From: Alphaproteobacteria bacterium
Lineage (GTDB): Bacteria > Pseudomonadota > Alphaproteobacteria > Micropepsales > Micropepsaceae
Direction of reading: 5' to 3'
DNA: 64,000 bases
NCBI GenBank assembly: GCA_019247845.1
Contig: JAFBAL010000045.1
Location: 1-64,000, forward strand
Within the stretch, counting starts at the first letter, position 1. The number at the start of each line of letters is the position of its first letter. The notes below the pieces were generated by a model, which was given only the letters and a program-made list of their open reading frames with translations, had not been told where the DNA came from and did no database searches. Both the position numbers and the translations under genes were made by a program. Shown in pieces: positions 29,820 to 38,419 of this stretch.

Positions 29820-30584
29820 ATGACGGCGATGCTGCAGAGCGGGCTTAAGCGGGCGGGGCGGAGCGCGCTCGACTTCGTCTATCCGCCGCTCTGCGTGGGC
29901 TGCCGCGCGCTGGTCGCGGAGCCGGGCAGCCTGTGCGCCGAATGCTGGAGCAAAATCGAGTTCCTCGACGGTCCGTGCTGCACCTGTTGTGGACTGCCGT
30001 TCGATCTCGATCCGGGGCCGGGCACGCGCTGCGCCGGGTGCCTCACCGAGCCGCCATCCTTCGACAGCGCCCGTGCGGTCATGCGCTATGACGACGACAG
30101 CCGCGGGCCGATCCTGGCGCTCAAGCATGCCGACCGGCTGGACCTCGTGCCTGGCTTCGCCCGCTGGCTCGACCGTGCGGGGCGCGATCTCCTGGATGAA
30201 ATCGACGTCATCGTCGCCGTGCCGCTTCACCCTTCGCGATTGTGGTGGCGGCGCTACAACCAGTCGGCGGAGCTCGCCCGGGGGCTGGGCCGGCTCGCCG
30301 CCAAGCCCTTCGCGCACCAGGCACTGGCCCGATTGCGCGCCACGCCCAGCCAGGGCGAAATGCCCTCCGCCAAAGCCCGGAAGCGCAACATGCGCGGCGC
30401 GTTCCAGGTGCCGGCAAGGCGCCGCGGCGAGGTCGACGGCCGGTCCATCCTGCTGGTCGACGACGTGCTGACCACCGGCGCCACGGTCGATGCCTGCGCC
30501 CGTGCCCTGAAGCGCGCAGGCGCCGCGAAAGTGCATGTTTTGGCGCTGGCCCGCGTTGTTAGGCCGCTAACCTCGTCTATATAG
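29820..30584 (+). CDS. comF: ComF-family phosphoribosyltransferase-like protein (254 aa)
   Basis: The N-terminal zinc-ribbon cysteines are visible (CVGC, CAEC, CCTCC, CAGC; residues about 23-65), then PLHPSRLWWRRYNQS and a PRPP-binding loop ILLVDDVLTTGAT near residue 217, as in ComF/GntX proteins. In competent bacteria ComF aids DNA uptake; in alphaproteobacteria it is widespread and of unclear role. The ATG at 29820 is chosen by length; 29829 is an alternative. The open frame continues upstream through the divergent methyltransferase gene and is discarded. Confidence 0.88.
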   Translation: MTAMLQSGLKRAGRSALDFVYPPLCVGCRALVAEPGSLCAECWSKIEFLDGPCCTCCGLPFDLDPGPGTRCAGCLTEPPSFDSARAVMRYDDDSRGPILALKHADRLDLVPGFARWLDRAGRDLLDEIDVIVAVPLHPSRLWWRRYNQSAELARGLGRLAAKPFAHQALARLRATPSQGEMPSAKARKRNMRGAFQVPARRRGEVDGRSILLVDDVLTTGATVDACARALKRAGAAKVHVLALARVVRPLTSSI

Positions 30585-30630
30585 TTGTTATACAAATATG
30601 ACACCGATTCCGCAGGCGAGTGTCCCGCGT

Positions 30631-30891
30631 ATGTCCAAGGTCCTGATCTACACCACCCCGATCTGCCCCTATTGCGTCCGCGCCAAGTCGCTTCTGAAGA
30701 AGAAGGGCGCCGAGTACCGCGAGGTCGACGTCTTCATGGACCACGACGCGCGCATGGAGATGGAAGCCAAGGCCAACGGACGGCGCACCGTGCCGCAGAT
30801 CTTCATCGACGATACCCATGTCGGCGGCTGCGACGACCTCTATGCGCTGGAGCGCGAGGGCCGGCTCGACCCGCTGCTGGAAAAGCGATGA
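30631..30891 (+). CDS. grxC: Glutaredoxin 3 (86 aa)
   Basis: It is a classic monothiol/dithiol glutaredoxin fold with active site CPYC (Cys12, Cys15), the cis-Pro in TVPQIFID, and the glutathione-binding GGCDDL. It reduces disulfides using glutathione. The Met at 30631 matches the family start; an in-frame ATG at 30598 would add 11 residues. An AT-rich TGTTATACA (30586-30594) just upstream resembles an extended -10 box. The stop overlaps the nitrilase ATG. Confidence 0.93.
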   Translation: MSKVLIYTTPICPYCVRAKSLLKKKGAEYREVDVFMDHDARMEMEAKANGRRTVPQIFIDDTHVGGCDDLYALEREGRLDPLLEKR

Positions 30892-31709
30892 GCGCGTTCC
30901 GCGCCGCCTGCGTCCAGCTGCGCTCGTCGGACGACGTGGCCGAGAACATCCGCATCGCTTCCGAGCTGATCCGCCAAGCGCGTGGCAAAGGTGCCGATTT
31001 CATCGCGACGCCCGAGAACACCACGCTGATGGCGCCCGACGGCGGCGCGAAGCTCGAGCGCAGCTTCGCCGAAGACGCCGATCCGGCGCTGCCGAAGTTC
31101 CGCGCGCTGGCCGAGGAGCTGGGCGCTTGGCTGCTGATCGGCTCGCTGGCGATCAAGACGAGCGAGACCAGGACCGCGAACCGTTCGTTCCTGATCGATG
31201 CCAGGGGCCGCATCGCGGCGCGCTACGACAAGGTCCATCTCTTCGACACCGATCCGGGCAAGGGCGAGAGCTATCGCGAGTCGAACACGGTGGCGGGCGG
31301 CAGCCGCGCCGTCGTGGCCGACACGCCGTGGGGCAGGCTGGGCATGACGATCTGCTATGACCTGCGCTTCCCGCAGCTCTATCGCGCGCTCGCCAAGAAG
31401 GGCGCCACCATGCTGAGCGTGCCTTCGGCTTTCACCGAGACGACGGGCAAGGCGCATTGGCACGTGCTGTTGCGCGCGCGCGCGATCGAGAACGGCGCGT
31501 TCGTGATCGCGCCGGCGCAGGGCGGTATGCATGCCAATGGGCGCGCGACCTATGGCCATTCGCTCATCATCGCGCCATGGGGCGAGATCCTGGCCGAAGC
31601 CGGTACCGAGCCCTGCGTGATCGCGGCGGACATCGATATGTCCGCGGTCGAGGCGGCACGCACGCGCGTGCCCAGCCTCGGCCACGACCGCGACTTCACG
31701 TTTTCCTAG
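30888..31709 (+). CDS. Carbon-nitrogen hydrolase, Nit1-like (273 aa)
   Basis: The nitrilase catalytic triad is visible: Glu43 (TPENTT), Lys115 (RYDKVHLFD) and Cys156 (ICYDLRFP). The sequence is close to the Nit1/NIT2 branch, whose members repair deaminated glutathione or act as omega-amidase; adjacency and overlap with glutaredoxin support a link to glutathione metabolism. It starts at 30888 inside the grxC stop (ATGA). It ends in CTAG, shared with the converging tail-collar gene. Confidence 0.88.
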   Translation: MSAFRAACVQLRSSDDVAENIRIASELIRQARGKGADFIATPENTTLMAPDGGAKLERSFAEDADPALPKFRALAEELGAWLLIGSLAIKTSETRTANRSFLIDARGRIAARYDKVHLFDTDPGKGESYRESNTVAGGSRAVVADTPWGRLGMTICYDLRFPQLYRALAKKGATMLSVPSAFTETTGKAHWHVLLRARAIENGAFVIAPAQGGMHANGRATYGHSLIIAPWGEILAEAGTEPCVIAADIDMSAVEAARTRVPSLGHDRDFTFS

Positions 31710-32290
31710 TTGCGTTTCGGAAAGTCGCCCGTTACTGCCACGCAATAGCGCAGCACCAGCGACGGCTGGTACTGATCGAAGGGCTTGCTCTCGCCCGCCA
31801 TCGCCGTCGACTCCGCGACCATAGGCACCACCGGCGCCGTGGTCGCATAGGCGGTGCTCGCAGCCGGGAAGGTCGCGAGCGCCGCGCCGGCCACGGGCTT
31901 GACGTTCGGCGGCGACGGCGAGGCGTTGAAGGCGTGGTTGTGCACCGGCATCTGGTCGACGGTCAGCGTCGTCGCCGCCTCGCCCGTCACTTCACCTTGC
32001 GGCGTGGAAGCGAGGCCCTTGCCCAGGCCCGTATGCGCCGCGACGCGTCCGCGCAGGTCGGGGATGGCGAAGGTCGTCTGCCCGTTGCCGCCATAGGTCG
32101 TGCCGAACAGCGCGAACAGGGCGGTGTTCTGCGCGATGTTCATGATCTGGCCGTCGGCCTCCACCCACCCCGCCGGGCAGAACTGGAACGCGGTCGGCAT
32201 GATCTGGCCGAGCATCGGCGTCTGCTGCGCATGGGCCGCGCCCGTCAGCAAAAGCACCGGAACGGCAGCGACGAGATATGGGCGTTTCAT
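31706..32290 (-). CDS. Exported phage-tail-collar domain protein (194 aa)
   Basis: After a signal peptide (residues 1-21, GAAHAQ) comes a collar domain: FQFCPAGWVEADGQ, NTALFALFGTTYGGNGQTTFAIPDLRGR. A VHNHAF motif follows, and the C-terminus ends QPSLVLRYCVAVTGDFP. This is the architecture of MdpB-like microcystin-dependent/tail-collar proteins (PF07484), usually without a phage around them. The signal peptide marks it as a host envelope or secreted protein. It lies 12 bp after a short paralogue that has only the C-terminal motif. Confidence 0.8.
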   Translation of the reverse strand: MKRPYLVAAVPVLLLTGAAHAQQTPMLGQIMPTAFQFCPAGWVEADGQIMNIAQNTALFALFGTTYGGNGQTTFAIPDLRGRVAAHTGLGKGLASTPQGEVTGEAATTLTVDQMPVHNHAFNASPSPPNVKPVAGAALATFPAASTAYATTAPVVPMVAESTAMAGESKPFDQYQPSLVLRYCVAVTGDFPKRN

Positions 32291-32302
32291 GATCCGTCCC
32301 TC

Positions 32303-32533
32303 TCACTTGCCTTGCTTCGGGATGCCGCCCTGCGCCGACACGCAGTAGCGCAGCACCAAGGTCGGCTGGTATTGCGCGAAGGGCTGGCCGCCTCCCACGG
32401 TGCCGACCGTGCCGGCGGCGAGCGCGGTCGCGGGCGGCGGGGGCGCGTAGAGCTTCTGCATCAGCGTGCCCAGCGCCGCGCCCGACGGGTCGCCCTGCGT
32501 CGGCGGATGTGGGTATCGCGGCTTCTTCAGCAT
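32303..32533 (-). CDS. Short tail-collar paralogue, C-terminal motif only (76 aa)
   Basis: The last 28 residues (PFAQYQPTLVLRYCVSAQGGIPK) closely match the C-terminal end of the downstream collar protein (PFDQYQPSLVLRYCVAVTGDFPK), but the collar domain and signal peptide are absent. The N-terminal half is Pro/Ala-rich. It may be a remnant left by an internal deletion or a genuine short partner; it still has an ATG with a GGA-containing ribosome site and sits in one operon with the full-length copy. No function is assigned. Confidence 0.55.
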   Translation of the reverse strand: MLKKPRYPHPPTQGDPSGAALGTLMQKLYAPPPPATALAAGTVGTVGGGQPFAQYQPTLVLRYCVSAQGGIPKQGK

Positions 32534-32591
32534 TTCCAGCAGGTTGCGACTGCTGTCGCGCCGATGCGCTGCCGCGTGGCATTATGAGGCC

Positions 32592-33161
32592 ATGGCGAAG
32601 ACGACGGCTGCGCTGGGGGTGCGCGCCCATTCGGGCTGGGCGGCCTATGTCGTGCTCGGCGGCGATGCGAGGGCGCCCGATATCCTCGGGCGCGGCCGCA
32701 TGACGCTGTGCGACAGCGCCGAGACCAAGATGCCGTTCCACGCCGCCGAGCCGATGGCGTTCGCGCGTGGTGAGGCCTTCATCGCGCAATGCCGCGCGGT
32801 CGCCGCGAAGCTCGCGGACAGGGAGATCGAGGGTATCGGTGCGGTCGTCGGTTGCTGCGTGCTCGCGGCCGCAGGCAAGCCGTTGCCCGATCTCAGAACC
32901 ATCCTCGCGTCGCATGCGCTGATCCACGCGGCCGAAGGCGAGTTCTATCGTGATGCCATCGCGCAGGCCTGCAGCCGCGCCGGTATCGCGGTCACGCGCA
33001 TCCGCGAGCGCGACGTCGAAGCGGAAGCCGGGCATCTCGGCGCCTGGCGCGAACGTCTCGCGGCGTTCGGCAAGACGGTGGGCCCGCCATGGACGCAGGA
33101 CGAGAAGCTCGCGAGCCTCGGCGCCTGGCTCGTGCTTGCCGCCAAGCGCTCGAAGCGCTAG
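32592..33161 (+). CDS. Conserved protein of unknown function (189 aa)
   Basis: It opens with a strand pattern ALGVRAHSGWAAYVVLGG, then has alternating helices and strands and an RERDVEAEAG segment. The layout hints at an RNase-H-like fold, but I see no firm catalytic set and make no function call. The ATG at 32592 follows GAGGCC. The gene is 9 bp before the DUF1178 gene on the same strand, within a conserved neighbourhood, and shows normal codon use. Confidence 0.6.
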   Translation: MAKTTAALGVRAHSGWAAYVVLGGDARAPDILGRGRMTLCDSAETKMPFHAAEPMAFARGEAFIAQCRAVAAKLADREIEGIGAVVGCCVLAAAGKPLPDLRTILASHALIHAAEGEFYRDAIAQACSRAGIAVTRIRERDVEAEAGHLGAWRERLAAFGKTVGPPWTQDEKLASLGAWLVLAAKRSKR

Positions 33162-33170
33162 GGCTGGGCG

Positions 33171-33587
33171 ATGATCGTCTACAATCTCCGTTGCAAATCG
33201 GGCCACGAGTTCGAAGGCTGGTTCAAGGACGGCGCCGCATTCGACGCGCAGTCGGCCGCGAACAAGCTCGTCTGTCCGACCTGCAACTCGCGCAAGATCG
33301 AGAAGGCGATCATGGCGCCCGCGGTCTCGGGCACGAAGAAGAAGACCACAGCGCCGGACGAGATGCGCAAGATGCGCCAGTTCATGACTGGCCTGCGCAA
33401 ATACGTCCAGGACAACGCCGACTATGTCGGCCCCAATTTCGCCGAAGAGGCGCGCAAGATTCACTATGGCGAGACCGAGGAGCGCCAGATCTACGGCGAG
33501 TCCACGGTGCAGGAGGCGATCGATCTGGTCGAGGAGGGCATCGATGTGGCGCCGCTGCCGCCCGACCTCGACGAGACGGCCAACTAG
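33171..33587 (+). CDS. DUF1178 family protein (138 aa)
   Basis: The N-terminus MIVYNLRCKSGHEFEGWF with a later CPTCNS forms a small zinc-ribbon-like pattern (C8 and the CPTC pair) typical of DUF1178. A central charged linker and the tail YGETEERQIYGESTVQEA follow. Function is unknown, but the gene is conserved next to the nitrilase/glutaredoxin genes in alphaproteobacteria. Length is normal for the family. Confidence 0.9.
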   Translation: MIVYNLRCKSGHEFEGWFKDGAAFDAQSAANKLVCPTCNSRKIEKAIMAPAVSGTKKKTTAPDEMRKMRQFMTGLRKYVQDNADYVGPNFAEEARKIHYGETEERQIYGESTVQEAIDLVEEGIDVAPLPPDLDETAN

Positions 33588-33606
33588 GGGCCGATAGGGG
33601 GAGCCG

Positions 33607-33993
33607 ATGAAGCCGACCGTGCTGTTCACGCTGCTGGTGGCGATCGTGGTCGCGACCGGCATGGGACGCTATCGCGACAGCCTCTCCGACGGCGATCTGG
33701 TGAAATACGCAAGGCCGTTCCACGGCAGCCACGATTGGGCGTCCTTCCCCAAGGACGGCGCCGTCGTCGGCACCCACAAGAGCACCAAGGTCGTGGCCAC
33801 GGTCCGCTGCAGCGACCTCTGCCCCCAGTACACGCGGCTCGTCATCCACTATGACGCCAAGCCCGGCGCGGAATGCCGCGCCGCCGGCGGCCGCGAGGTG
33901 CAGGTCCCCATGCCGATCGCCATCGCGGTCCGCAACGAGACGTTCTGCGTGCCCGCCGCGCTCGAGAAGGACCGGCTCTACGCCGCGCCTTAG
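33607..33993 (+). CDS. Small exported protein, function unknown (128 aa)
   Basis: An N-terminal hydrophobic segment (about residues 5-18) acts as a signal or anchor. The rest is a compact domain with four Cys residues (VRCSDLCPQY, AECRAAG, TFCVPA) that could form two disulfides. No family is recognised. It follows DUF1178 by 19 bp. Its stop codon lies in the first unit of a 20-bp tandem duplication. Confidence 0.6.
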   Translation: MKPTVLFTLLVAIVVATGMGRYRDSLSDGDLVKYARPFHGSHDWASFPKDGAVVGTHKSTKVVATVRCSDLCPQYTRLVIHYDAKPGAECRAAGGREVQVPMPIAIAVRNETFCVPAALEKDRLYAAP

Positions 33994-34020
33994 GTCTTGG
34001 CGCCGCGCCTTAGGTTTTGG
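33981..34020. repeat. 20-bp tandem duplication at the ends of two convergent genes
   Basis: Bases 33981-34000 and 34001-34020 are the same 20-mer with one C/T difference (33996 against 34016). Each unit contains TTAG, so each could stop both genes; the plus-strand gene uses the first copy (TAG 33991-33993) and the minus-strand gene the second (TAA, read from 34012-34010). Confidence 0.9.
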
Positions 34021-34786
34021 CGTTGTCCACGATCACGGAATTGGTGATCCAGCCGATCACCGGATCGTCGGCTTTGCCGGTCGTGGTGGCGAAAACGTCC
34101 TGCGCGCCGTCGGTTCCGTCCATCGCGGTCTTTGCGTCGGCCAGCGTCCCGCTCGATCCCATGACCGCGAAGACCTTGGCGAGGCCGCGCGTATCGTCGA
34201 AGTCCAGGAAATCCTTGAGCGTCTTCTTGTCCTTGTCCGCGTCGGGGCTGCGCGCGTAGTAGCGGTACAGCAGGCTCTCATGGATGAGATAGACGATGCC
34301 GTGCCGCTCGCTGAACACGGGAATGCGCGTCACCACCTTGGACAGCATGTTCAAGACGTCGGGCAGGGCGATCTTGTCTTCGGTCTTGTCCGCGGAGAGC
34401 TCGATGCCTTTTATGGCGCTCATCGGGATCCAGACGGTCTCGATGCGAACCTTGCGAAGCTTCTCGTCCATCTGCCCTAGCAGGCTCTGCGTCGTGGCGG
34501 CGGCGTCCTTGAAGTTCTGGTTCGAGAAGTAATAGGCGAGCACGGTGCCGACCCAGGTGCCGAACAGCGGGAGCAGGGCGTTGAACACCGTCCCGGTCTG
34601 CTTGGACATGTCTTCGGCCATCGTTCCCCGATGCGCGATATCGGTCAAAGCGATGGGAACTATGGCGACCAGGATGACCAGCATAGAGATCACGACAATG
34701 CCTGCCGCGGACCAGGTGATGATCTTGAGCGCGATCGCGTCGCGCTTGTCGGTGTCGTTCGCCGCTGTCGTCGTGGTGTCGGCCAT
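34010..34786 (-). CDS. Two-helix membrane protein with CBS-like cytoplasmic region (258 aa)
   Basis: Two membrane segments are seen (about residues 22-48 and 70-88, the second ending LAYYFSN). A soluble domain follows (residues 110-258). Within it, VTRIPVFSERHGIVYLIHESLLYRYY and the tail PVIGWITNSVIVDNAKT resemble the paired strand-helix units of CBS domains, which bind adenosyl nucleotides, but the match is weak. It has an AAGGGGA ribosome site. A GCTATAGT -10-like element lies about 25 bp upstream. Confidence 0.6.
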   Translation of the reverse strand: MADTTTTAANDTDKRDAIALKIITWSAAGIVVISMLVILVAIVPIALTDIAHRGTMAEDMSKQTGTVFNALLPLFGTWVGTVLAYYFSNQNFKDAAATTQSLLGQMDEKLRKVRIETVWIPMSAIKGIELSADKTEDKIALPDVLNMLSKVVTRIPVFSERHGIVYLIHESLLYRYYARSPDADKDKKTLKDFLDFDDTRGLAKVFAVMGSSGTLADAKTAMDGTDGAQDVFATTTGKADDPVIGWITNSVIVDNAKT

Positions 34787-34812
34787 CGGTATTCCCCTTC
34801 GTGCTCCGATGC

Positions 34813-34822
34813 ACTATAGCAC
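34813..34822 (-). promoter_or_regulatory. Candidate extended -10 promoter for the CBS-like membrane protein
   Basis: The minus strand reads GTGCTATAGTGC across 34822-34811, containing TGCTATAGT (extended -10, also a GCTANA match). Transcription would start near 34806, about 20 bases before the ATG at 34786. The same 10-mer TGCTATAGTG recurs at 59092. Confidence 0.35.
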
Positions 34823-34953
34823 GAAAACTCGCATAGATTGTAGGGCCTGCACCGGCGGCGCTGGAAGATCGGAGCCGCCAAACCGTGCCTTGAGCGCGAC
34901 GCATTCCTGAAGTAGTTTTCGCAATGTTGGAAATCTACGCACGGGATGACGCC

Positions 34954-35454
34954 ATGGTCCGCACGATGATTTTGGCCGCAGCCGCCACGATCCTGGTGGC
35001 CGGCACGGCTCAGGCGCAGAAAGTGGGAACCTATTCCGGCACCGCCGCCGACGGCACCTACATCAGCTTCACGGTGGACAAGAACGGCACTGCCGGAGCG
35101 TTCCGCTTCGCCAATGGCGACGTGAACTTCGAGGCGCAGTGCACGCATCCCAGCCGCGTCGCGAGCGAGGGCTGGGGCTTCTTCGTCGGCCAGGACATTG
35201 TGGCAGGCGCGAACCCGTTCCATTCCGGCAACGACTATTACGACACTGCCGGCTCGATGCATTTCGTGAACAACAACACGCTCGCGGGAACCATCACCAG
35301 CGTGACCGCGGTCTTCGTTCCCGGCAGCACCCCGCCGGTGAATGCGCAGTTCTGCAAGTCGGCCAAGCAGGCTTTCACGCTGCACTGGTCGGCCGCGCCC
35401 GGCCGCACGCAGTACCCGACCGCGACGGTGCTCGAGAAGCGCCGGACGAACTAA
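34954..35454 (+). CDS. Small exported protein, function unknown (166 aa)
   Basis: A clean signal peptide (residues 1-20, VAGTAQAQ) precedes a beta-rich domain ([33 protein letters not shown]) with two Cys residues that may pair. No family is recognised. The ATG at 34954 is the start of the signal peptide; an ATG at 34924 would put 10 polar residues in front of it. It ends in CTAA, overlapping the stop of the converging ubiG. Confidence 0.65.
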   Translation: MVRTMILAAAATILVAGTAQAQKVGTYSGTAADGTYISFTVDKNGTAGAFRFANGDVNFEAQCTHPSRVASEGWGFFVGQDIVAGANPFHSGNDYYDTAGSMHFVNNNTLAGTITSVTAVFVPGSTPPVNAQFCKSAKQAFTLHWSAAPGRTQYPTATVLEKRRTN

Positions 35455-36182
35455 GCGGACCGCGTCGCCACGATCATGTAGTTCACGTCCAAGTCGGACG
35501 CGAGCTTCCAGTTCCACGACAATGGGGCGAACGCGACCCCCTGTTTTTTCAAGACGTTGAGGCCCGACTCTTCAAGCATTTCTTGAAGTCGCTCGGGCGC
35601 GAGGAAGCGGTTCCAGTCGTGGGTGCCGCGCGGCAGCCAGCCCAGCACGTATTCCGCGCCGATCTTGGCGAGCGCGAGCGACTTGAGCGTCTTGTTCAGG
35701 GTGGCGACGAAGGTCAGCCCGCCCGGCCGGACCAGCCGCGCGCAGGCGGCCAGATAGCCCTCGAGGTCGGCGACGTGCTCGACCACCTCCATGTTCAGCA
35801 CCACGTCGAACGTGAGGTCCTGGGCCGCCAGCGCCTCCGCGGTGGTGGCGCGATAGTCGATGCCGAGCCCGGCGGCGTGGGCGGCCGCGGTCCTGACGTT
35901 CTTCTCCGAGGCGTCGGCGCCCAGCACCGCAAACCCCATCCGCGCCATCGGCTCGGACAGAAGCCCGCCGCCGCAGCCGATGTCGAGCAGGCTGAGGCCT
36001 TCGAAGGGTCTGAGCGCACGCGAGTCGCGGCCGAAATGGGCGGCCGCCGTGTCGCGGATGAAGCCGAGGCGGACGGGGTTGAACTTGTGCAGCGGCGCGA
36101 ACTTGCCGCTGGGGTCCCACCATTCCTCCGCCATGGCGGCGAATTTGGCGATTTCGGCGTCGTCGACCGAGGCAGACTGCAT
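35451..36182 (-). CDS. ubiG: Ubiquinone biosynthesis O-methyltransferase (243 aa)
   Basis: UbiG performs both O-methylations in ubiquinone synthesis. The N-terminal [23 protein letters not shown] and SAM loop [14 protein letters not shown] are diagnostic, with NMEVVEHV and GTHDWNRFL further on. The Met at 36182 fits homologues; an ATG at 36206 would add 8 residues and would overlap the ATG of the divergent GH127 gene within CCATGG. Neither start has a clear ribosome site. Confidence 0.93.
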   Translation of the reverse strand: MQSASVDDAEIAKFAAMAEEWWDPSGKFAPLHKFNPVRLGFIRDTAAAHFGRDSRALRPFEGLSLLDIGCGGGLLSEPMARMGFAVLGADASEKNVRTAAAHAAGLGIDYRATTAEALAAQDLTFDVVLNMEVVEHVADLEGYLAACARLVRPGGLTFVATLNKTLKSLALAKIGAEYVLGWLPRGTHDWNRFLAPERLQEMLEESGLNVLKKQGVAFAPLSWNWKLASDLDVNYMIVATRSA

Positions 36183-36204
36183 GGCGTTCGTGTAGCCTAA
36201 AGCC

Positions 36205-38415
36205 ATGGACTGGTCACTATCCCGAAGATACCTGCTGGCCGGCAGCGCTGCCGCGGCCTTGGTGCGCCCCGTCTTTGCCGCCGGTGCGAAGCCGGACCTG
36301 AGCGAAGCGGGCGCGAAACCCGTGCCGCTGGAGACGGTGCGGCTGACGCCGTCGCTTTATCTCGATGCGGTGACGTCCAATTGCGCCTACCTGCACCGCC
36401 TGGAGCCGGACAGGCTGCTGCACAACTTCCGCAAGCAGGCCGGCCTCGTGCCCAAAGGCGAGGTCTATGGCGGCTGGGAGAGCGACACCATCGCCGGCCA
36501 CACGCTGGGCCATTACCTCAGCGCCCTGTCGCTGATGCATGCCCAGACCGGCGACGAGGAATGCAAGCGCCGTGTAGAATACATCGTCGACGACCTCGCG
36601 GCCTGCCAGGCGGCGCATGGCGACGGCTATGTCGCTGGCTTCACGCGCCGGAGCGGCGATGCGATCGAGGACGGCAAGCGCATCTTCCCGGAGATCGTGG
36701 CGGGCGACATCCGCGTGATGCCGTTCGACCTCAACGGCTGCTGGGTGCCGCTCTACAATTTCCACAAGACCTTCGCCGGCCTGTTCGACGCCGAGCGCCA
36801 TTGCGGCAACGCCAGGGCGCGCGAGGTGGCGCTGGGGCTGGCGGTGTATATCGACGGCGTCTTTGCGCAGTTGAGCGACGAGCAGGTCCAGCACATCCTC
36901 GACTGCGAGCACGGCGGCTTGAACGAGTCCTTCGCGGAGCTCTACGACCGCACCGGCAACATCCGCTGGATGGCGCTCGCCGCGCGGCTCTATCACCGCA
37001 AGGTACTGAACCCGCTTGCCGAGGGGCGCGACGAGCTTGCCGATCTCCACGCCAATACCCAGATCCCCAAGGTGATCGGGGTGGCGCGGCTCTACGACGT
37101 CGGCGGCCAGCCGGAACACCAGAAGGCGGCGAGGTTCTTCTGGCAGGCGGTCACGCGCGATCATTCCTACGTCATCGGCGGCCATGGCGACCGCGAGTAC
37201 TTCCAGCCGCCGCGCACGATCTCGAAATACGTGACCGAGCAGACCTGCGAGTCCTGCAACAGCTACAACATGCTCAAGCTCACGCGGCAGCTATACCGAT
37301 GGGCGCCGGATGCCGCGCTGTTCGACTATTACGAGCGCGCGCATATCAACCACATCCTGGCGCAGCACGATCCCTCGACCGGCATGTTCACCTACATGAT
37401 GCCGCTGATGGAGGGCGCCAAGCGCGAGTTCTCCACCGCCTTCGACGATTTCTGGTGTTGCATGGGCACGGGCATGGAGAGCCATTCCAAGCACGGCGAC
37501 AGCGTCTATTGGGAGCGCGGCGACACGCTGTTCGTGAACCTGTTCGTGCCGTCGCAGCTCGCCTGGCGCGGCGGCGCGTTCGAGCTTTCGACGTCGTATC
37601 CGCTGTCCGAGGACGTGACATTCACGGTGCGTCGGCCGGCGCGGTTCGCGCTGGCGCTCCGGCTGCCCGGCTGGTGCGCCGCGCCGCGGCTCAGCCTCAA
37701 CGGCAAGCCTTCGAAGATCGAGCGCCGCGACGGCTATGCGATGGTGCGGCGCCGGTGGCGGGCGGGCGACACGATCGCGCTCACCTTGCCGATGACCTTG
37801 CGCACCGAGCCCACGCCGGACGACCCGCGCATGGTGGCCTACCTCAAAGGCCCGGTGGTGCAGTCCAAGGTGGGCGGCAACCTGGTGCCGTTCTTCCGGC
37901 AATACGGCGAGCCCGCCAAGGTCTATTTCAAGACCTACAGCCAGGAAGAGCGGGCGGCGTCGAACGCGGAGGCGCTCAGGCTCTCCGATCTGGATTCGCA
38001 TTCCACCGACATCGCCGAGTTGGGCGACGACGCGGACGAGAAGGCGCACGCGCTCGCCTCCAAGACGTCCTACGCGGTGGTCTATCGCGGGCGGAAGGGG
38101 CGCGACGCGCGCAGCGGCGGCTTCTTCGAGCTCGACATGAAGCCGGGCAGGGGCAACCTCGCGCTGAACGCGATCTACTCCGGGGACGACAAGCGGCGGC
38201 TGTTCCACATTCTCGTCGAAGGGGAAAGGATCGCGACCCAGGCGCTGGAAGCGGAGAGCCGCGGCGGCTTCATCGAGCGCAACTACCCGATCCCGCCGTC
38301 GCTGGTTAACGGAAAGTCACGGTTGAGGATTCGCGTCGAGCCGGAACCGGGACATTCTGCCGGTCCCATCTTCGGTCTTCGGTTGTTGAGCGACGCGCCG
38401 CCGCCGTCTATGTAG
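36205..38415 (+). CDS. Tat-exported glycoside hydrolase, GH127/DUF1680 family (736 aa)
   Basis: The N-terminus [20 protein letters not shown] is a twin-arginine signal. The body matches beta-L-arabinofuranosidase-type DUF1680 proteins: [20 protein letters not shown], then the zinc/active-site residues Glu349 and Cys351 (CESCNSYN) and Cys418-Cys419 ([13 protein letters not shown]), which line up with the Glu/Cys/Cys/Cys set of HypBA1, where one Cys is the nucleophile. A beta-sandwich tail follows. It probably cleaves L-arabinofuranosides or related plant sugars in the periplasm. It sits between ubiG and lysC, normally neighbours, and its stop is 4 bp before lysC. Confidence 0.85.
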   Translation: MDWSLSRRYLLAGSAAAALVRPVFAAGAKPDLSEAGAKPVPLETVRLTPSLYLDAVTSNCAYLHRLEPDRLLHNFRKQAGLVPKGEVYGGWESDTIAGHTLGHYLSALSLMHAQTGDEECKRRVEYIVDDLAACQAAHGDGYVAGFTRRSGDAIEDGKRIFPEIVAGDIRVMPFDLNGCWVPLYNFHKTFAGLFDAERHCGNARAREVALGLAVYIDGVFAQLSDEQVQHILDCEHGGLNESFAELYDRTGNIRWMALAARLYHRKVLNPLAEGRDELADLHANTQIPKVIGVARLYDVGGQPEHQKAARFFWQAVTRDHSYVIGGHGDREYFQPPRTISKYVTEQTCESCNSYNMLKLTRQLYRWAPDAALFDYYERAHINHILAQHDPSTGMFTYMMPLMEGAKREFSTAFDDFWCCMGTGMESHSKHGDSVYWERGDTLFVNLFVPSQLAWRGGAFELSTSYPLSEDVTFTVRRPARFALALRLPGWCAAPRLSLNGKPSKIERRDGYAMVRRRWRAGDTIALTLPMTLRTEPTPDDPRMVAYLKGPVVQSKVGGNLVPFFRQYGEPAKVYFKTYSQEERAASNAEALRLSDLDSHSTDIAELGDDADEKAHALASKTSYAVVYRGRKGRDARSGGFFELDMKPGRGNLALNAIYSGDDKRRLFHILVEGERIATQALEAESRGGFIERNYPIPPSLVNGKSRLRIRVEPEPGHSAGPIFGLRLLSDAPPPSM

Positions 38416-38419
38416 GGGC

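Noticed and set aside
31706..32533. Tail-collar genes considered as part of a prophage
   Set aside because: No capsid, portal, terminase or integrase genes are near, and the full-length protein has a Sec signal peptide, so it is a host envelope protein.
36381..38309. A 642-codon open frame inside the GH127 gene in another plus-strand frame
   Set aside because: Arg/Ala/Gly-rich shadow; the GH127 frame has all the catalytic and signal features.
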